Assembly (NCBI GenBank): GCA_000404785.1
Contig: ASNI01000027.1
Location: forward strand, 1-24,197
Source of the DNA: Cloacimonetes bacterium SCGC AAA252-N17
GTDB lineage: Bacteria > Cloacimonadota > Cloacimonadia > JGIOTU-2
Reading direction: 5' to 3'
DNA length: 24,197 nucleotides
Under the pieces are notes generated by a model. That model did no database searches and was not told the origin of the DNA. It saw only the letters and a program-made list of their open reading frames with translations. Made by a program: the position numbers and the translations under genes. Shown here in pieces: positions 1-8,140 of this stretch. Each line of letters begins with the position of its first letter. Positions within the stretch are counted from its first letter, which is position 1.

Positions 1-40
1 AATGAGTCCACTCTAAAAAGTTCAATTTAAGAAATCGAGA

Positions 41-138
41 AACCGTTGAAACGGTTAATGCATTTTTTTGTTTCATTAACCACCAACTTAAGTTGCTGGT
101 TAATAGGAAGATAGCTAATTGTAACCGATTTATCGGTT
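41..138. repeat. Chain of three hairpins in the leader, two with competing pairings
   Basis: Three inverted repeats lie close together. AACCGT/ACGGTT at 41-46 and 51-56 closes a TGAA loop. A near-perfect 30-nt palindrome occupies 75-104, with 14 of 15 pairs and a C:C mismatch at 83/96. AACCGAT/ATCGGTT pairs 123-129 with 132-138. GGTTAATG at 53-60 can also pair with CATTAACC at 74-81, so the left arm of the big palindrome has two possible partners. No coding frame is supported. The palindrome may end a gene lying left of the window, but no clean T-run follows it. Confidence 0.5.
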
Positions 139-220
139 TCCAAATATTTGATGCATTTTCTAACATATTTCTAATTACACACTTTTTATAGTGAACTCAA
201 TAATACAAAAACAAACTCAA

Positions 221-322
221 GAACTGGACTTATCAGTTCCGTGAAACGGGGCGTGGAGTTCAGAGCGACATTACCCCTCTTTATTCATACTGAACTCCAT
301 CCGCTAGCTGGCGGAAGTCCAG
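221..322. other. Compact multi-stem structured region, possible RNA element
   Basis: CTGGACTT (224-231) is complementary to AAGTCCAG (315-322) and could close a multi-branch structure. Inside it are CCGT/ACGG at 239-249, a 10-bp stem TGGAGTTCAG/CTGAACTCCA (254-263 with 290-299), and the palindrome TCCGCTAG/CTGGCGGA (300-315, one G:T pair). A local hairpin GAACTG/CAGTTC (221-226 with 234-239) competes with the closing stem. The pairings are visible in the sequence. Whether it is transcribed, or is only a palindromic repeat, is unknown. I do not recognise a riboswitch family. Confidence 0.35.
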
Positions 323-366
323 CCCGATAACGATTGCTAAAATATGGTTTCATAGTAGTTTCAAAT

Positions 367-424
367 GTTCACCCTCCATTTTTTTATTCTCCATATTCCA
401 CTCTCTGGAATTGCTATATTTTTG
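367..424 (-). repeat. Dispersed intergenic repeat, copy C
   Basis: On the minus strand this matches the repeats at 7914-7990 and 22988-23077. The shared core is GCAATTCCAGnGAGTGGAAT, preceded by CAAAAATAT and followed within about 25 nt by ATGGAG and GAAC. The core holds a small inverted repeat, ATTCCA-n5-TGGAAT. It lies in the 5' gap before the NuoE-like gene and encodes nothing recognisable. Confidence 0.65.
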
Positions 425-524
425 AAAATCTTCATTGGAAAACAGAGTTCTTAGATAAAAAATTTATAGCACTTTTTACTCGCTTGTGAGGTCAAAGGCA
501 ATTATCCAAATAACTTGACTGCTC

Positions 525-538
525 AGGGGCACACCCCT
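525..538 (+). promoter_or_regulatory. GC-rich mini hairpin just upstream of the NuoE-like gene
   Basis: AGGGG-CACA-CCCCT forms a 5-bp stem with a four-base loop about 35 nt before the start codon. A TTGACT sequence at 515-520 resembles a -35 box but has no convincing -10 box at the usual spacing, so no promoter is claimed. The hairpin would sit in the 5' leader if transcription starts upstream. Confidence 0.3.
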
Positions 539-572
539 TCAACGTGTCCAAAATATTGCAAGGACTTCATAC

Positions 573-1031
573 ATGGTAGAAAGTGATTTCGATAAAATTG
601 ATGCAGTCTTACACGAATTTGAATGCAGAAAAGGTTCCCTGATCCCCATTTTACAAAAGACACAGGCACAGCTTGGATTTCTTTCCAAAGAAGCTATGGA
701 ATACATATCTGAAAAGACAAAAATACTTGTTTCAGAGATCTACGGTGTTGCAACTTTTTATACTCAGTTCCGTATGCATCCAATTGGAAAGAACATTATC
801 CGTATCTGCCATGGAACTGCCTGCCATGTTGCTGATGCCAGGAAAATTTCAGAAGCACTCTATGAAGAATTGAAGGTAGAGTCGGGCTGTACAACAAAAA
901 ATTTGAAATTTACTGTCGAAGAAGTCGCATGCCTTGGATGTTGCAGTCTTGCTCCTGTGATAATGATCAATGATAAAGCATATGGTCGCTTAACTCCAAG
1001 CAAGATCAAAGATATATTAGCTCAGTATTAA
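573..1031 (+). CDS. NuoE/HydC-like [2Fe-2S] thioredoxin-fold subunit
   Basis: Small electron-transfer subunit of an NADH-dependent flavoprotein complex; in this family it carries one [2Fe-2S] cluster that exchanges electrons with the FMN subunit. The 152 residues match the usual NuoE/HydC length of about 150-170. The cluster ligands are visible as C79-x4-C84 (CHGTAC) and C120-x3-C124 (CLGCC), with the family sequence GVATFYTQF before them. AAGGA at 560-564 sits 8 nt before the ATG and supports this start. The NuoF-like gene follows after about 40 nt and the NfnB/NuoG-like gene after that, so the three probably form one operon and one soluble complex. There are no membrane subunits nearby, so this is not respiratory complex I. 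The partner enzyme of the complex is uncertain. Confidence 0.93.
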   Translation: MVESDFDKIDAVLHEFECRKGSLIPILQKTQAQLGFLSKEAMEYISEKTKILVSEIYGVATFYTQFRMHPIGKNIIRICHGTACHVADARKISEALYEELKVESGCTTKNLKFTVEEVACLGCCSLAPVIMINDKAYGRLTPSKIKDILAQY

Positions 1032-1072
1032 TTAAAAATAACGAACCAAATTTAACCGGATTGGGAGAGAAT

Positions 1073-2851
1073 TTGGAAAATTCAGTAAGAATAAAAATTG
1101 GTTTGGCGAGTTGCGGGATCGCAGCTGGCGGTTTGGATGTCCTTGAGAAGGTGGAAAACTTTCTCAAAGAACATGATGTAGATGCACAATTGGATCACAC
1201 AGGTTGTATCGGGATGTGCTATGCAGAAGTGCTGATGGAGATCGAAGATGATGAATTCGGCAGCACAATGTATGGCTATCTAAATGCAGCGGATATTGAT
1301 GATATTCTCAATGCTCATTTTGTCGAGAAAAAACCTCTCACCGAACATATTGTCTTTTCTGACAAGCTTGGTGGCAAAGAGAAAGAAATCCTGGATTATC
1401 AGACGAGAATAGTACTTCGTAACTGCGGAGTGATCGATCCTGAATCCATTGATGAGTACATCGAACGCAGCGGTTATGAAGCTCTGCAAAAAGTCTTGAA
1501 AGATATGTCTCCAGTCGATGTGATCGATGAGATCAAAGAAAGCGGTTTGAGAGGTCGCGGCGGCGCAGGTTTTCCAACCGGATTGAAGTGGCAGTTCGCT
1601 TACAACAATTCGGCAGATAAAAAGTATGTGATCTGTAATGCTGACGAAGGGGATCCGGGTGCGTTCATGGACAGAAGTGTGCTCGAGGGTGATCCTCATA
1701 GTGTCCTTGAAGGCATGCTGATCGCTGCCTATGCAATTGGTTCTGATACAGGTTATATTTATTGCCGTGCGGAATATCCTCTTGCTGTGAAACGGCTTAG
1801 GATTGCGGTCGAAAAAGCTAAAGAAAAGGGATTTCTCGGAAGCAATATTATGGGATCGGATTTCAATTTTGATCTTACAGTATATGAAGGAGCCGGTGCT
1901 TTTGTTTGCGGAGAAGAAACTGCACTCATGTGCTCGATAGAAGGTAAAAGAGGAATGCCAACACTTCGTCCTCCTTATCCTGCAGAGTCGGGTTTGTGGG
2001 GAAAGCCAACAAATATAAATAATGTGGAAACCTATTCTAATGTTGCCTGGATAATCCGAAATGGTGCAAAGAAATATGCAGAATTCGGCACTGAAAAAAG
2101 CAAAGGCACAAAAGTTTTTGCACTCACAGGCAAGATAAAAAATGGCGGACTTGTGGAAGTTCCTATGGGTATGACGCTGCGAGATGTGATCTATAAAGTC
2201 GGCGGCGGCATCATTGAGGACAGAAAATTCAAGGCAGTACAGCTTGGCGGACCTTCAGGTGGTTGTATTCCGGAAAGTCTTCTCGACACTCCCGTTGATT
2301 ATGACTCGCTCACAAAAACAGGCGCTATCATGGGCTCGGGTGGCATGGTTGTAATGGATGACACAACTTGCATGGTTGATATGGCTCGTTTCTTTCTGAA
2401 CTTCACACAGGACGAATCTTGCGGAAAATGTACGTTCTGCCGTATTGGAACCAAACGAATGCTTGAGATACTTAATAGAATTACTCAAGGAAAAGGCGAA
2501 TCCGGCGATATCGAAATTCTTGAAGACCTTTCCCGTAAGATCATAAAAGGTTCCTTATGCGGACTCGGACAAACAGCTCCCAATCCTGTGCTTACCACGA
2601 TCAAATATTTCAGAGATGAATACGAAGCACATATTAATGACAAAACCTGTCCTGCCGGCGTCTGTAAAGACCTGATAAAATATCTCATCATAGAAGACAA
2701 ATGTATCGGCTGTGGAGCGTGCAAACGGGCTTGTCCTGTGGATGCGATCACGGGCGAGAAAAAAGAAGTTCATACTATCAATCAAGATATCTGCACAAAA
2801 TGCGGCGCCTGTATGACCGCATGTAAATTTGATGCAGTGAAAAAATTATAA
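1073..2851 (+). CDS. NuoF/HydB-like NADH-binding FMN iron-sulfur subunit
   Basis: FMN- and NADH-binding subunit of a bifurcating-type or diaphorase complex. Domains in order, numbered from the TTG at 1073: thioredoxin-like [2Fe-2S] domain with C14, C45 and C49; NADH/FMN core with GRGGAGFPTG (162-171), NADEGDPGAF (190-199) and a GEET-containing loop (273-286); SLBB region; N3-type [4Fe-4S] site ESCGKCTFC with C451, C454, C457 and C497; and a C-terminal ferredoxin domain with two C-x2-C-x2-C-x3-C sets (545-555 and 575-585). This extended form is typical of HydB and Stn-type subunits rather than plain NuoF. Start choice: TTG at 1073 has GGGAG at 1063-1067 five bases upstream; an in-frame TTG at 1061 would add four residues but lacks a binding site. 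No ATG is available. It is followed 9 nt later by the large subunit. Confidence 0.93.
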   Translation: MENSVRIKIGLASCGIAAGGLDVLEKVENFLKEHDVDAQLDHTGCIGMCYAEVLMEIEDDEFGSTMYGYLNAADIDDILNAHFVEKKPLTEHIVFSDKLGGKEKEILDYQTRIVLRNCGVIDPESIDEYIERSGYEALQKVLKDMSPVDVIDEIKESGLRGRGGAGFPTGLKWQFAYNNSADKKYVICNADEGDPGAFMDRSVLEGDPHSVLEGMLIAAYAIGSDTGYIYCRAEYPLAVKRLRIAVEKAKEKGFLGSNIMGSDFNFDLTVYEGAGAFVCGEETALMCSIEGKRGMPTLRPPYPAESGLWGKPTNINNVETYSNVAWIIRNGAKKYAEFGTEKSKGTKVFALTGKIKNGGLVEVPMGMTLRDVIYKVGGGIIEDRKFKAVQLGGPSGGCIPESLLDTPVDYDSLTKTGAIMGSGGMVVMDDTTCMVDMARFFLNFTQDESCGKCTFCRIGTKRMLEILNRITQGKGESGDIEILEDLSRKIIKGSLCGLGQTAPNPVLTTIKYFRDEYEAHINDKTCPAGVCKDLIKYLIIEDKCIGCGACKRACPVDAITGEKKEVHTINQDICTKCGACMTACKFDAVKKL

Positions 2852-2860
2852 GCGGGCGTC

Positions 2861-5800
2861 ATGGCAGATATAAAAATTTTATTGAATGGAAAAGAAGTAA
2901 CTGCAAAACAAGATCAAACGATCCTGGAAATTGCTACTGAATACGGCATTGAGATACCAACCCTTTGCCACGATGAATACCTGAAACCCTACGGCTCATG
3001 CTGGGTCTGCCTGGTAGAAGTGAAAGGAGCAAAAGGTTTTGTCCCTTCCTGTGCCACAAAAGTTTATGAAGGAATGGAAGTCAATACTGATTCCGAAGCG
3101 GTACTCGAAGCGCGGCAGATGGCTTTGGAACTTCTCCTTTCTGACCACTATGCAGATTGTATTGCTCCATGTATTCTGAAATGTCCGGCACGAGTGGATG
3201 TGCAGGGCTATGTGGCATTAGTTAATGACGGGCTTTATCATGAAGCGATTAAGCTCATCAAAGAACGGCTTCCATTGCCGCTTTCCGTAGGACGGGTTTG
3301 TCCTGCTTTTTGCGAAAAAGAATGCCGTCGTCAGATCATCGATGAGCCCATTGCAATACGCCAGATCAAACGCTATGCTGCGGATAAAGACCTTGAAGAT
3401 TCTGCGAATACATACATTCCTGAGTGCAAGCCCTCAACAGGTAAAGAGATTGCAATTGTTGGCGCAGGTCCGGCTGGATTGACAGTTGCCTATTATCTTG
3501 CGCAACAAGGACATAAATGTAAAATTTATGAAGCTATGCCAGAAAGCGGAGGTATGCTTCGCTACGGTATTCCTGAATATCGTTTGCCCAAAGAAATTCT
3601 CGATAAAGAGATATATCTGATAAAGAAACTCGGAGTAAAGATTCATAATAATGAACGGCTCGGAAGAGATTTCACACTTCAATTCCTCTATAAAGAATAC
3701 GATGCTGTCTTTTTGGGATTTGGTGCATGGACTGCGGTCAGTATGAACATCGAGGGTGAAGACCTTGAAGGATGCTATCTTGGTATTGACTTTCTTCGCG
3801 ATGTAGTTGAAGGAAAGATCACAAAAGTGGGCAAGAAAGTTGCTGTTATCGGTGGGGGAAATACTGCTATTGACGCTGCGAGAACAGCTCTTCGTCTTGG
3901 TGCGGAAAAAGTCCTGATCGTGTACCGCCGTGCTGAAGAGCAGATGCCTGCTGATGAAGTGGAAGTAATAGATGCTAAGGAAGAAGGTGTTGAATTTCAT
4001 CTTCTGCAGAACCCCACAAAGATAATCGGAAAAGACGGCAAAGTTGAAGGTATGCAGATCATCAAAATGCGTCTTGGAGAACCGGACAGCAGTGGCAGAC
4101 GCAGACCAGTTCCGATTGAGAACTCGGAATTCATTATGCATGTGGATACGGTTATTCCAGCAGTCAGCCAGAAACCGGATACTCAATTCCTGCTAGATGA
4201 AATTGCAAAAATAAACGGAAAAAATCTTAATCTAACACGATGGAGCACAATTGAGGTCGATGAAGACACAATGTGTACAAACATCGAAAAGATATTTGCA
4301 GGCGGAGATCTCACAAGAGGTCCCTCGACAGTGATCGAATGCGTTGCAGATGCCTACAAAGCAGCAGAAAGTATTGATGCATTTCTTAAGGGTGAGAAAA
4401 TTCAACCTCTGAAAGAAAAATTCAACAGCAAAAAAGCTGAATCATATAAAGACCTCGATCCCGAAGATTTCAAAGAATACGAGAAAGCATCTCGAGTTTC
4501 TTCAGTGCATCTTGAAGCAAAAGAACGAATATCAAATTTTAAGGAAGTTGAGAAAAATTTCACAAATAAACAGGTTCATGATGAAACTGCACGCTGTATA
4601 GAGTGCGGATGTGATGTCAATCCTACATGTGTGCTGCGCAAGTATGCCACAGATTATGATATCATTGCCACACGTTTTATGGGAGAGGTGAATAACCATC
4701 CAATCGATAAAACTCATCCCTTTATTCTGCGTGATGCAAACAAGTGTGTGAATTGCGGACGCTGTGTGCGAACTTGTCTTGAAATTCAGGGAGTGGGTGC
4801 ATTGGGTTATATTTATCGCGGGTTTAAAACTCTTGTTGCTCCCGAATTTGGTGAATCCCTCATGAATACATCTTGTCTGAGCTGCGGGAAATGTATCGAT
4901 GTCTGTCCTGTCGGTGCGCTTACTCCGAGAAATACACAGTATAAATTAGCACCACTTGATTATGAAGAAATCCAAACTACTTGTGCATTATGCGGAGCTG
5001 GTTGCAGCGTCAAATATATGAAAAAAGATAACATCATCCTTAAAGCTGAAGCAGCGGACAGTCCGATCACAGGAAACAATGTATGCTTCAATGCTCATTT
5101 CGGCTATGAGGTACTTCAATCACAAGAGCGTATTACACAGCCAATGATCCGCAAGGAAAATCAGCTTCAACCGGTTGATTGGGAAGAAGCGGTGGATTAT
5201 ATAACTGACAAATTGACCGAGCTTGAAAAAGATGTGGCTTTCTTCAGTAATGGAAATTATACTAATGAAGAGTTGTATCTTATCAGTAAACTGGCAAAGC
5301 AATATAAATGTAATAAGAAATTTTCCTGGGAGCTTAACGGTTCAGTAGTAAAAGATAAACTCGGCATTAATTTTTCTCCCAATCCAAGTGCAGACCTAGA
5401 TGCTGCCGATCTGATCGTTATGATAGGGGATGTTACTCATACTGTTGGAGTGAAGATTATGCAAGCACTCAATAATGGTGCAAAATTGATGCTGATCCAT
5501 CCTGATGAGAATAGATTTGCCCGACGTGCAGATTTCCATATTAAAACGAACTATTACATAGAAGTGATCAATGAATTCACAAAGTATCTCATCGAATATC
5601 GTCATCATAATATTGATTATATTGCCCGTTATATCGGAAATTTTGTTGATTTCAATCATAAGCTCCAACATACTATTCAAACAGATGAATTTATGGATTT
5701 TGCCCATGAATTATTGTCATTCAAAAAGGTTATATTTGTCTATTCAGAAAGTGATCTGGATTATGAGACACAAAATGCGATATTAAATCTGAGTATGCTT

Positions 5801-6394
5801 CGTGGTGATATCGGCACAGAAGGAAATGGTATTATGAGCTGTTCTGAGCTTGCAAATAAGCCATCACTGCTTGAAAACGGATTTGTTCCCGTGAAAAATT
5901 ACCGGAAAATTAAAGTAGCAGCAATATTTGGAGAGGATCCTCTGTATAATAACAAAATGGAGATCTATGAGTGGTTGAATAATCTTGAGTTCCTTCTTGT
6001 AGCAGATTCCTTTATGACCGAAACTGCAAAAATGGCACATGTCGTATTACCGCTCAATTCGTTTATAGAATCTGAGGGTACTATTACAAATGATAATAAT
6101 GTCGTTCAAACAGTGACGAAAGTGCGCAATACTGTTACAGGGAAAGAGAACTGGTATTTGCTGAAAGATCTTCTTGGTTTGGATTCCACATTGGAAGAAT
6201 TCTCTGAAGATGCGAACAAAGGACTCAACTCAGATGAACGTGTTGAGAGCAGATATATTCCTTCAGAAGAGGAAGCACAGAAGCTACTGTTGTCCTTTAC
6301 TCACAAACCTTTAGTTGTCCGAGCTGATATCGAGCTGAATGCGACAAGGAAAAAAATTCTTGATTTTAAAGAAAAGATGCTTGGGAAAAAATAA
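2861..6394 (+). CDS. Large Fe-S flavoprotein: ferredoxin + NfnB/GltD-like + degenerate NuoG/molybdopterin domain
   Basis: 1177 residues. Domains seen: [2Fe-2S] ferredoxin (C36, C47, C50, C64); a mixed site H96-x3-C100-x3-C104-x3-C108; GltD-type Fe-S segment (C147, C151, C155); FAD Rossmann site GAGPAG near 201; NADPH-type Rossmann site GGGNTA near 331 with YRRAEEQMPA; closing FAD motif AGGDLTRGPST near 480; an extra Cys group 579-590; two [4Fe-4S] ferredoxin sites (629-639 and 672-682); then a molybdopterin-oxidoreductase-like region with C708, C711, C715 and C742. The position of the catalytic Sec/Cys of formate dehydrogenases aligns by eye with L825, and the C-terminal dinucleotide-binding domain seems absent. 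It is therefore NuoG-like, not an active formate dehydrogenase. With NuoE/NuoF it resembles the Stn-type (Sporomusa Nfn) NADH/NADP/ferredoxin transhydrogenase (inference). Annotation pipelines may call it formate dehydrogenase alpha or GltD. Confidence 0.85.
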   Translation: MADIKILLNGKEVTAKQDQTILEIATEYGIEIPTLCHDEYLKPYGSCWVCLVEVKGAKGFVPSCATKVYEGMEVNTDSEAVLEARQMALELLLSDHYADCIAPCILKCPARVDVQGYVALVNDGLYHEAIKLIKERLPLPLSVGRVCPAFCEKECRRQIIDEPIAIRQIKRYAADKDLEDSANTYIPECKPSTGKEIAIVGAGPAGLTVAYYLAQQGHKCKIYEAMPESGGMLRYGIPEYRLPKEILDKEIYLIKKLGVKIHNNERLGRDFTLQFLYKEYDAVFLGFGAWTAVSMNIEGEDLEGCYLGIDFLRDVVEGKITKVGKKVAVIGGGNTAIDAARTALRLGAEKVLIVYRRAEEQMPADEVEVIDAKEEGVEFHLLQNPTKIIGKDGKVEGMQIIKMRLGEPDSSGRRRPVPIENSEFIMHVDTVIPAVSQKPDTQFLLDEIAKINGKNLNLTRWSTIEVDEDTMCTNIEKIFAGGDLTRGPSTVIECVADAYKAAESIDAFLKGEKIQPLKEKFNSKKAESYKDLDPEDFKEYEKASRVSSVHLEAKERISNFKEVEKNFTNKQVHDETARCIECGCDVNPTCVLRKYATDYDIIATRFMGEVNNHPIDKTHPFILRDANKCVNCGRCVRTCLEIQGVGALGYIYRGFKTLVAPEFGESLMNTSCLSCGKCIDVCPVGALTPRNTQYKLAPLDYEEIQTTCALCGAGCSVKYMKKDNIILKAEAADSPITGNNVCFNAHFGYEVLQSQERITQPMIRKENQLQPVDWEEAVDYITDKLTELEKDVAFFSNGNYTNEELYLISKLAKQYKCNKKFSWELNGSVVKDKLGINFSPNPSADLDAADLIVMIGDVTHTVGVKIMQALNNGAKLMLIHPDENRFARRADFHIKTNYYIEVINEFTKYLIEYRHHNIDYIARYIGNFVDFNHKLQHTIQTDEFMDFAHELLSFKKVIFVYSESDLDYETQNAILNLSMLRGDIGTEGNGIMSCSELANKPSLLENGFVPVKNYRKIKVAAIFGEDPLYNNKMEIYEWLNNLEFLLVADSFMTETAKMAHVVLPLNSFIESEGTITNDNNVVQTVTKVRNTVTGKENWYLLKDLLGLDSTLEEFSEDANKGLNSDERVESRYIPSEEEAQKLLLSFTHKPLVVRADIELNATRKKILDFKEKMLGKK

Positions 6395-6422
6395 TATCTC
6401 TTAATAAATTCCCAAATAAAAA

Positions 6423-6446
6423 AGCCCTCTAAATATTTAGAGGGCT
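6423..6446. terminator. Bidirectional intrinsic terminator between convergent genes
   Basis: A perfect 24-nt palindrome with arms AGCCCTCTAAA and TTTAGAGGGCT around a TA centre. It is followed by a T-rich run (6449-6455) on the plus strand and preceded by an A-rich run (6416-6423) that reads as U on the minus strand. It lies between the stop of the large Fe-S subunit and the stop of glutamate dehydrogenase and can serve both. Confidence 0.9.
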
Positions 6447-6467
6447 GTATTTTTATAAGTTTATAGA

Positions 6468-7799
6468 CTAAACAATTCCTTGATCGAGCATTGAATTTGC
6501 AACTTTGAGGAAGCCGGCAATATTCGCACCATTTACATAGTTCACGAAATCACCTTCTTTGCCGTATTCAACACACTGTGCATGAATACTCTTCATAATG
6601 TTATGAAGTTTGGCATCAACTTCTTCGCTGCTCCAGCTCAGACGAAGGCTGTTCTGGGACATTTCAAGACCGGAAACAGAAACACCACCAGCATTTGCAG
6701 CTTTTCCTGGACCAAATAGGATTTTGTTATCAATATACACATTGACCGCACCAGGAGTTGAAGGCATGTTTGCACCTTCAGAAACACAGATACAACCATT
6801 CTTGATAAGGGTCTTGGCTTCTTCTTCGTTGACTTCATTCTGAGTAGCACATGGAAGAGCGACATCACATTTGACACCCCAGGGGCGCTCACCTTCGTGA
6901 TATTCAACACCAAATTCTTCTGCGTACTCTTTGATGCGTCCGCGTTTGACATTCTTGAGTTCCATAAGGAATTCCCATTTCTCACCCGAAATTCCATCCG
7001 GATCATAGATGTAGCCGCTGGAATCTGAAAGTGTGACCACTTTACCACCGAGTTGGTTGACCTTTTGTGTCGCATATTGTGCAACGTTGCCGGAACCGGA
7101 AATTGTGACGATCTTATCCTTGAAGTTAAGGTTGCGGGTTTTCAGCATTTCTTCTGCGAAATAAACTGCACCATATCCAGTTGCTTGCGGACGGATAAGA
7201 CTACCACCCCAGTTCAAACCTTTGCCTGTGAGCACACCAACGAATTCATTTCTCAGTTTTTTGTACATGCCGAAAAGGAAACCGATCTCACGACCACCAA
7301 CACCAATATCACCGGCAGGGACATCAGTATTCGCACCAATATAACGGAAAAGCTCAGACATAAATGTCTGGCAGAAACGCATGACTTCAGCGTCAGATTT
7401 TCCTTTAGGATCAAAGTCGGAACCGCCTTTACCACCACCCATGGGGAGTGTGGTAAGACTGTTTTTGAAAACCTGTTCGAATCCTAAAAATTTAAGAATG
7501 CTCAGGTTAACGCTCGGGTGAAAACGGAGTCCGCCTTTGTATGGTCCGATCGCACTATTGAACTCAATTCTGTAACCGCGATTTACCATAACTTCGCCAT
7601 TGTCACGAGTCCAGGGGACACGGAACATAATGGTACGCTCTGGTTCTACAATTCTCTCAAGGATTTTGGCTTCCTTATAACGAGGATTGGATTCATAGAC
7701 GGGCCAGAGAGATTCAACTACTTCTTTTACAGCTTGAAGAAATTCAGGTTGATTAGGATTATGAGCCTCAACCTGATACATGAATTCTTTCATACTCAT
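6468..7799 (-). CDS. gdhA: Glutamate dehydrogenase, hexameric GdhA type
   Basis: Interconverts 2-oxoglutarate plus ammonium and glutamate with NAD(P)H, in the cytoplasm. The 443 residues match the bacterial hexameric family (about 445-450). Visible motifs are PMGGGKGGSDFDPKGKS with catalytic K124, DVPAGDIGVGGREIG with D164, and the nucleotide-binding GSGNVAQYA. The strand after it ends SDSSG as in NADP-specific enzymes, so NADPH use is likely but not proven. Start: ATG at 7799 has GGAGG (7808-7812) eight bases upstream. The open frame runs on to an ATG at 7916 inside a dispersed repeat, and those 39 extra residues look non-native. It is convergent with the transhydrogenase-like operon and may draw on its NADPH (inference). 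Confidence 0.95.
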   Translation of the reverse strand: MSMKEFMYQVEAHNPNQPEFLQAVKEVVESLWPVYESNPRYKEAKILERIVEPERTIMFRVPWTRDNGEVMVNRGYRIEFNSAIGPYKGGLRFHPSVNLSILKFLGFEQVFKNSLTTLPMGGGKGGSDFDPKGKSDAEVMRFCQTFMSELFRYIGANTDVPAGDIGVGGREIGFLFGMYKKLRNEFVGVLTGKGLNWGGSLIRPQATGYGAVYFAEEMLKTRNLNFKDKIVTISGSGNVAQYATQKVNQLGGKVVTLSDSSGYIYDPDGISGEKWEFLMELKNVKRGRIKEYAEEFGVEYHEGERPWGVKCDVALPCATQNEVNEEEAKTLIKNGCICVSEGANMPSTPGAVNVYIDNKILFGPGKAANAGGVSVSGLEMSQNSLRLSWSSEEVDAKLHNIMKSIHAQCVEYGKEGDFVNYVNGANIAGFLKVANSMLDQGIV

Positions 7800-7820
7800 G
7801 AGAAATACCTCCAGATATTT

Positions 7821-7849
7821 ATTATATTTATGGTATGATTTTGCGTAAA
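7821..7849 (-). promoter_or_regulatory. Sigma70-type promoter of gdhA
   Basis: On the minus strand TTTACG (7844-7849) and TATAAT (7821-7826) are separated by 17 nt. The -10 box is a perfect consensus match. Transcription would start near 7814, only a few bases before the GGAGG at 7808-7812, giving a very short leader. Confidence 0.6.
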
Positions 7850-7913
7850 AATGAACCCTATTATTATTTGTCAAATTATAATTGAAAAAGCTTGGATAAC
7901 CCAAAAAAATATT

Positions 7914-7990
7914 CAAAAATATTGCAATTCCAGCGAGTGGAATACAGAGAAAGGAAGATGGAGAACGAACTTTTTTGAAATTTTCAATGG
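7914..7990 (+). repeat. Dispersed intergenic repeat, copy A
   Basis: The core from 7924 to 7967 aligns without gaps to 22997-23040 with 37 of 44 identical bases. The reverse complement of 367-424 shares CAAAAATAT, GCAATTCCAG and GAGTGGAATA. After the core comes TTGAAATTTT, also found in copy B. It sits between gdhA and the receiver-PPDK_N gene. The rest of the gap (7991-8140) has only a perfect 12-nt palindrome, GGAACATGTTCC, at 8017-8028. Confidence 0.75.
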
Positions 7991-8016
7991 ACTTACATTA
8001 GTTTAAAAGCATTTAC

Positions 8017-8028
8017 GGAACATGTTCC
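8017..8028. repeat. Perfect 12-bp palindrome, possible operator
   Basis: GGAACATGTTCC is fully self-complementary. It lies about 115 nt beyond the stop of the receiver-PPDK_N gene and about 220 nt upstream of the gdhA start. A site of this shape could bind a dimeric regulator, but nothing else supports that. Confidence 0.25.
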
Positions 8029-8140
8029 ATTTCTCAGAAAAATGAAAGATTAATTAGGGGAGCACATGATTGAATATAAAAAGCAATAAATAAGATCGAA
8101 GAACTGACTGCTTCTCTCAATGATGAATGGGGGAAATAGG

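Noticed and set aside
1280..1699. 139-codon antisense frame
   Set aside because: It overlaps the NuoF-like core motifs on the other strand and shows nothing protein-like.
3434..4186. 250-codon open frame antisense to the large Fe-S subunit
   Set aside because: It lies fully inside a gene with unmistakable FAD/NADPH motifs and its translation shows no recognisable domain; it is a shadow frame.
4975..6394. Active formate dehydrogenase catalytic domain
   Set aside because: The Cys cluster is present, but the Sec/Cys position reads Leu and the last domain is missing; treated as NuoG-like.
573..6394. [FeFe]-hydrogenase HydABC operon
   Set aside because: NuoE- and HydB-like subunits fit, but no H-cluster cysteine motifs occur in the large subunit or elsewhere in the window.
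7800..7916. N-terminal extension of glutamate dehydrogenase to ATG 7916
   Set aside because: The added residues start in a dispersed repeat and cross a good promoter, while ATG 7799 has a GGAGG at ideal spacing.
8067..8090. Seven-codon frame after GGGGAG
   Set aside because: It has a binding-site-like sequence but is too short and isolated to support as a gene.
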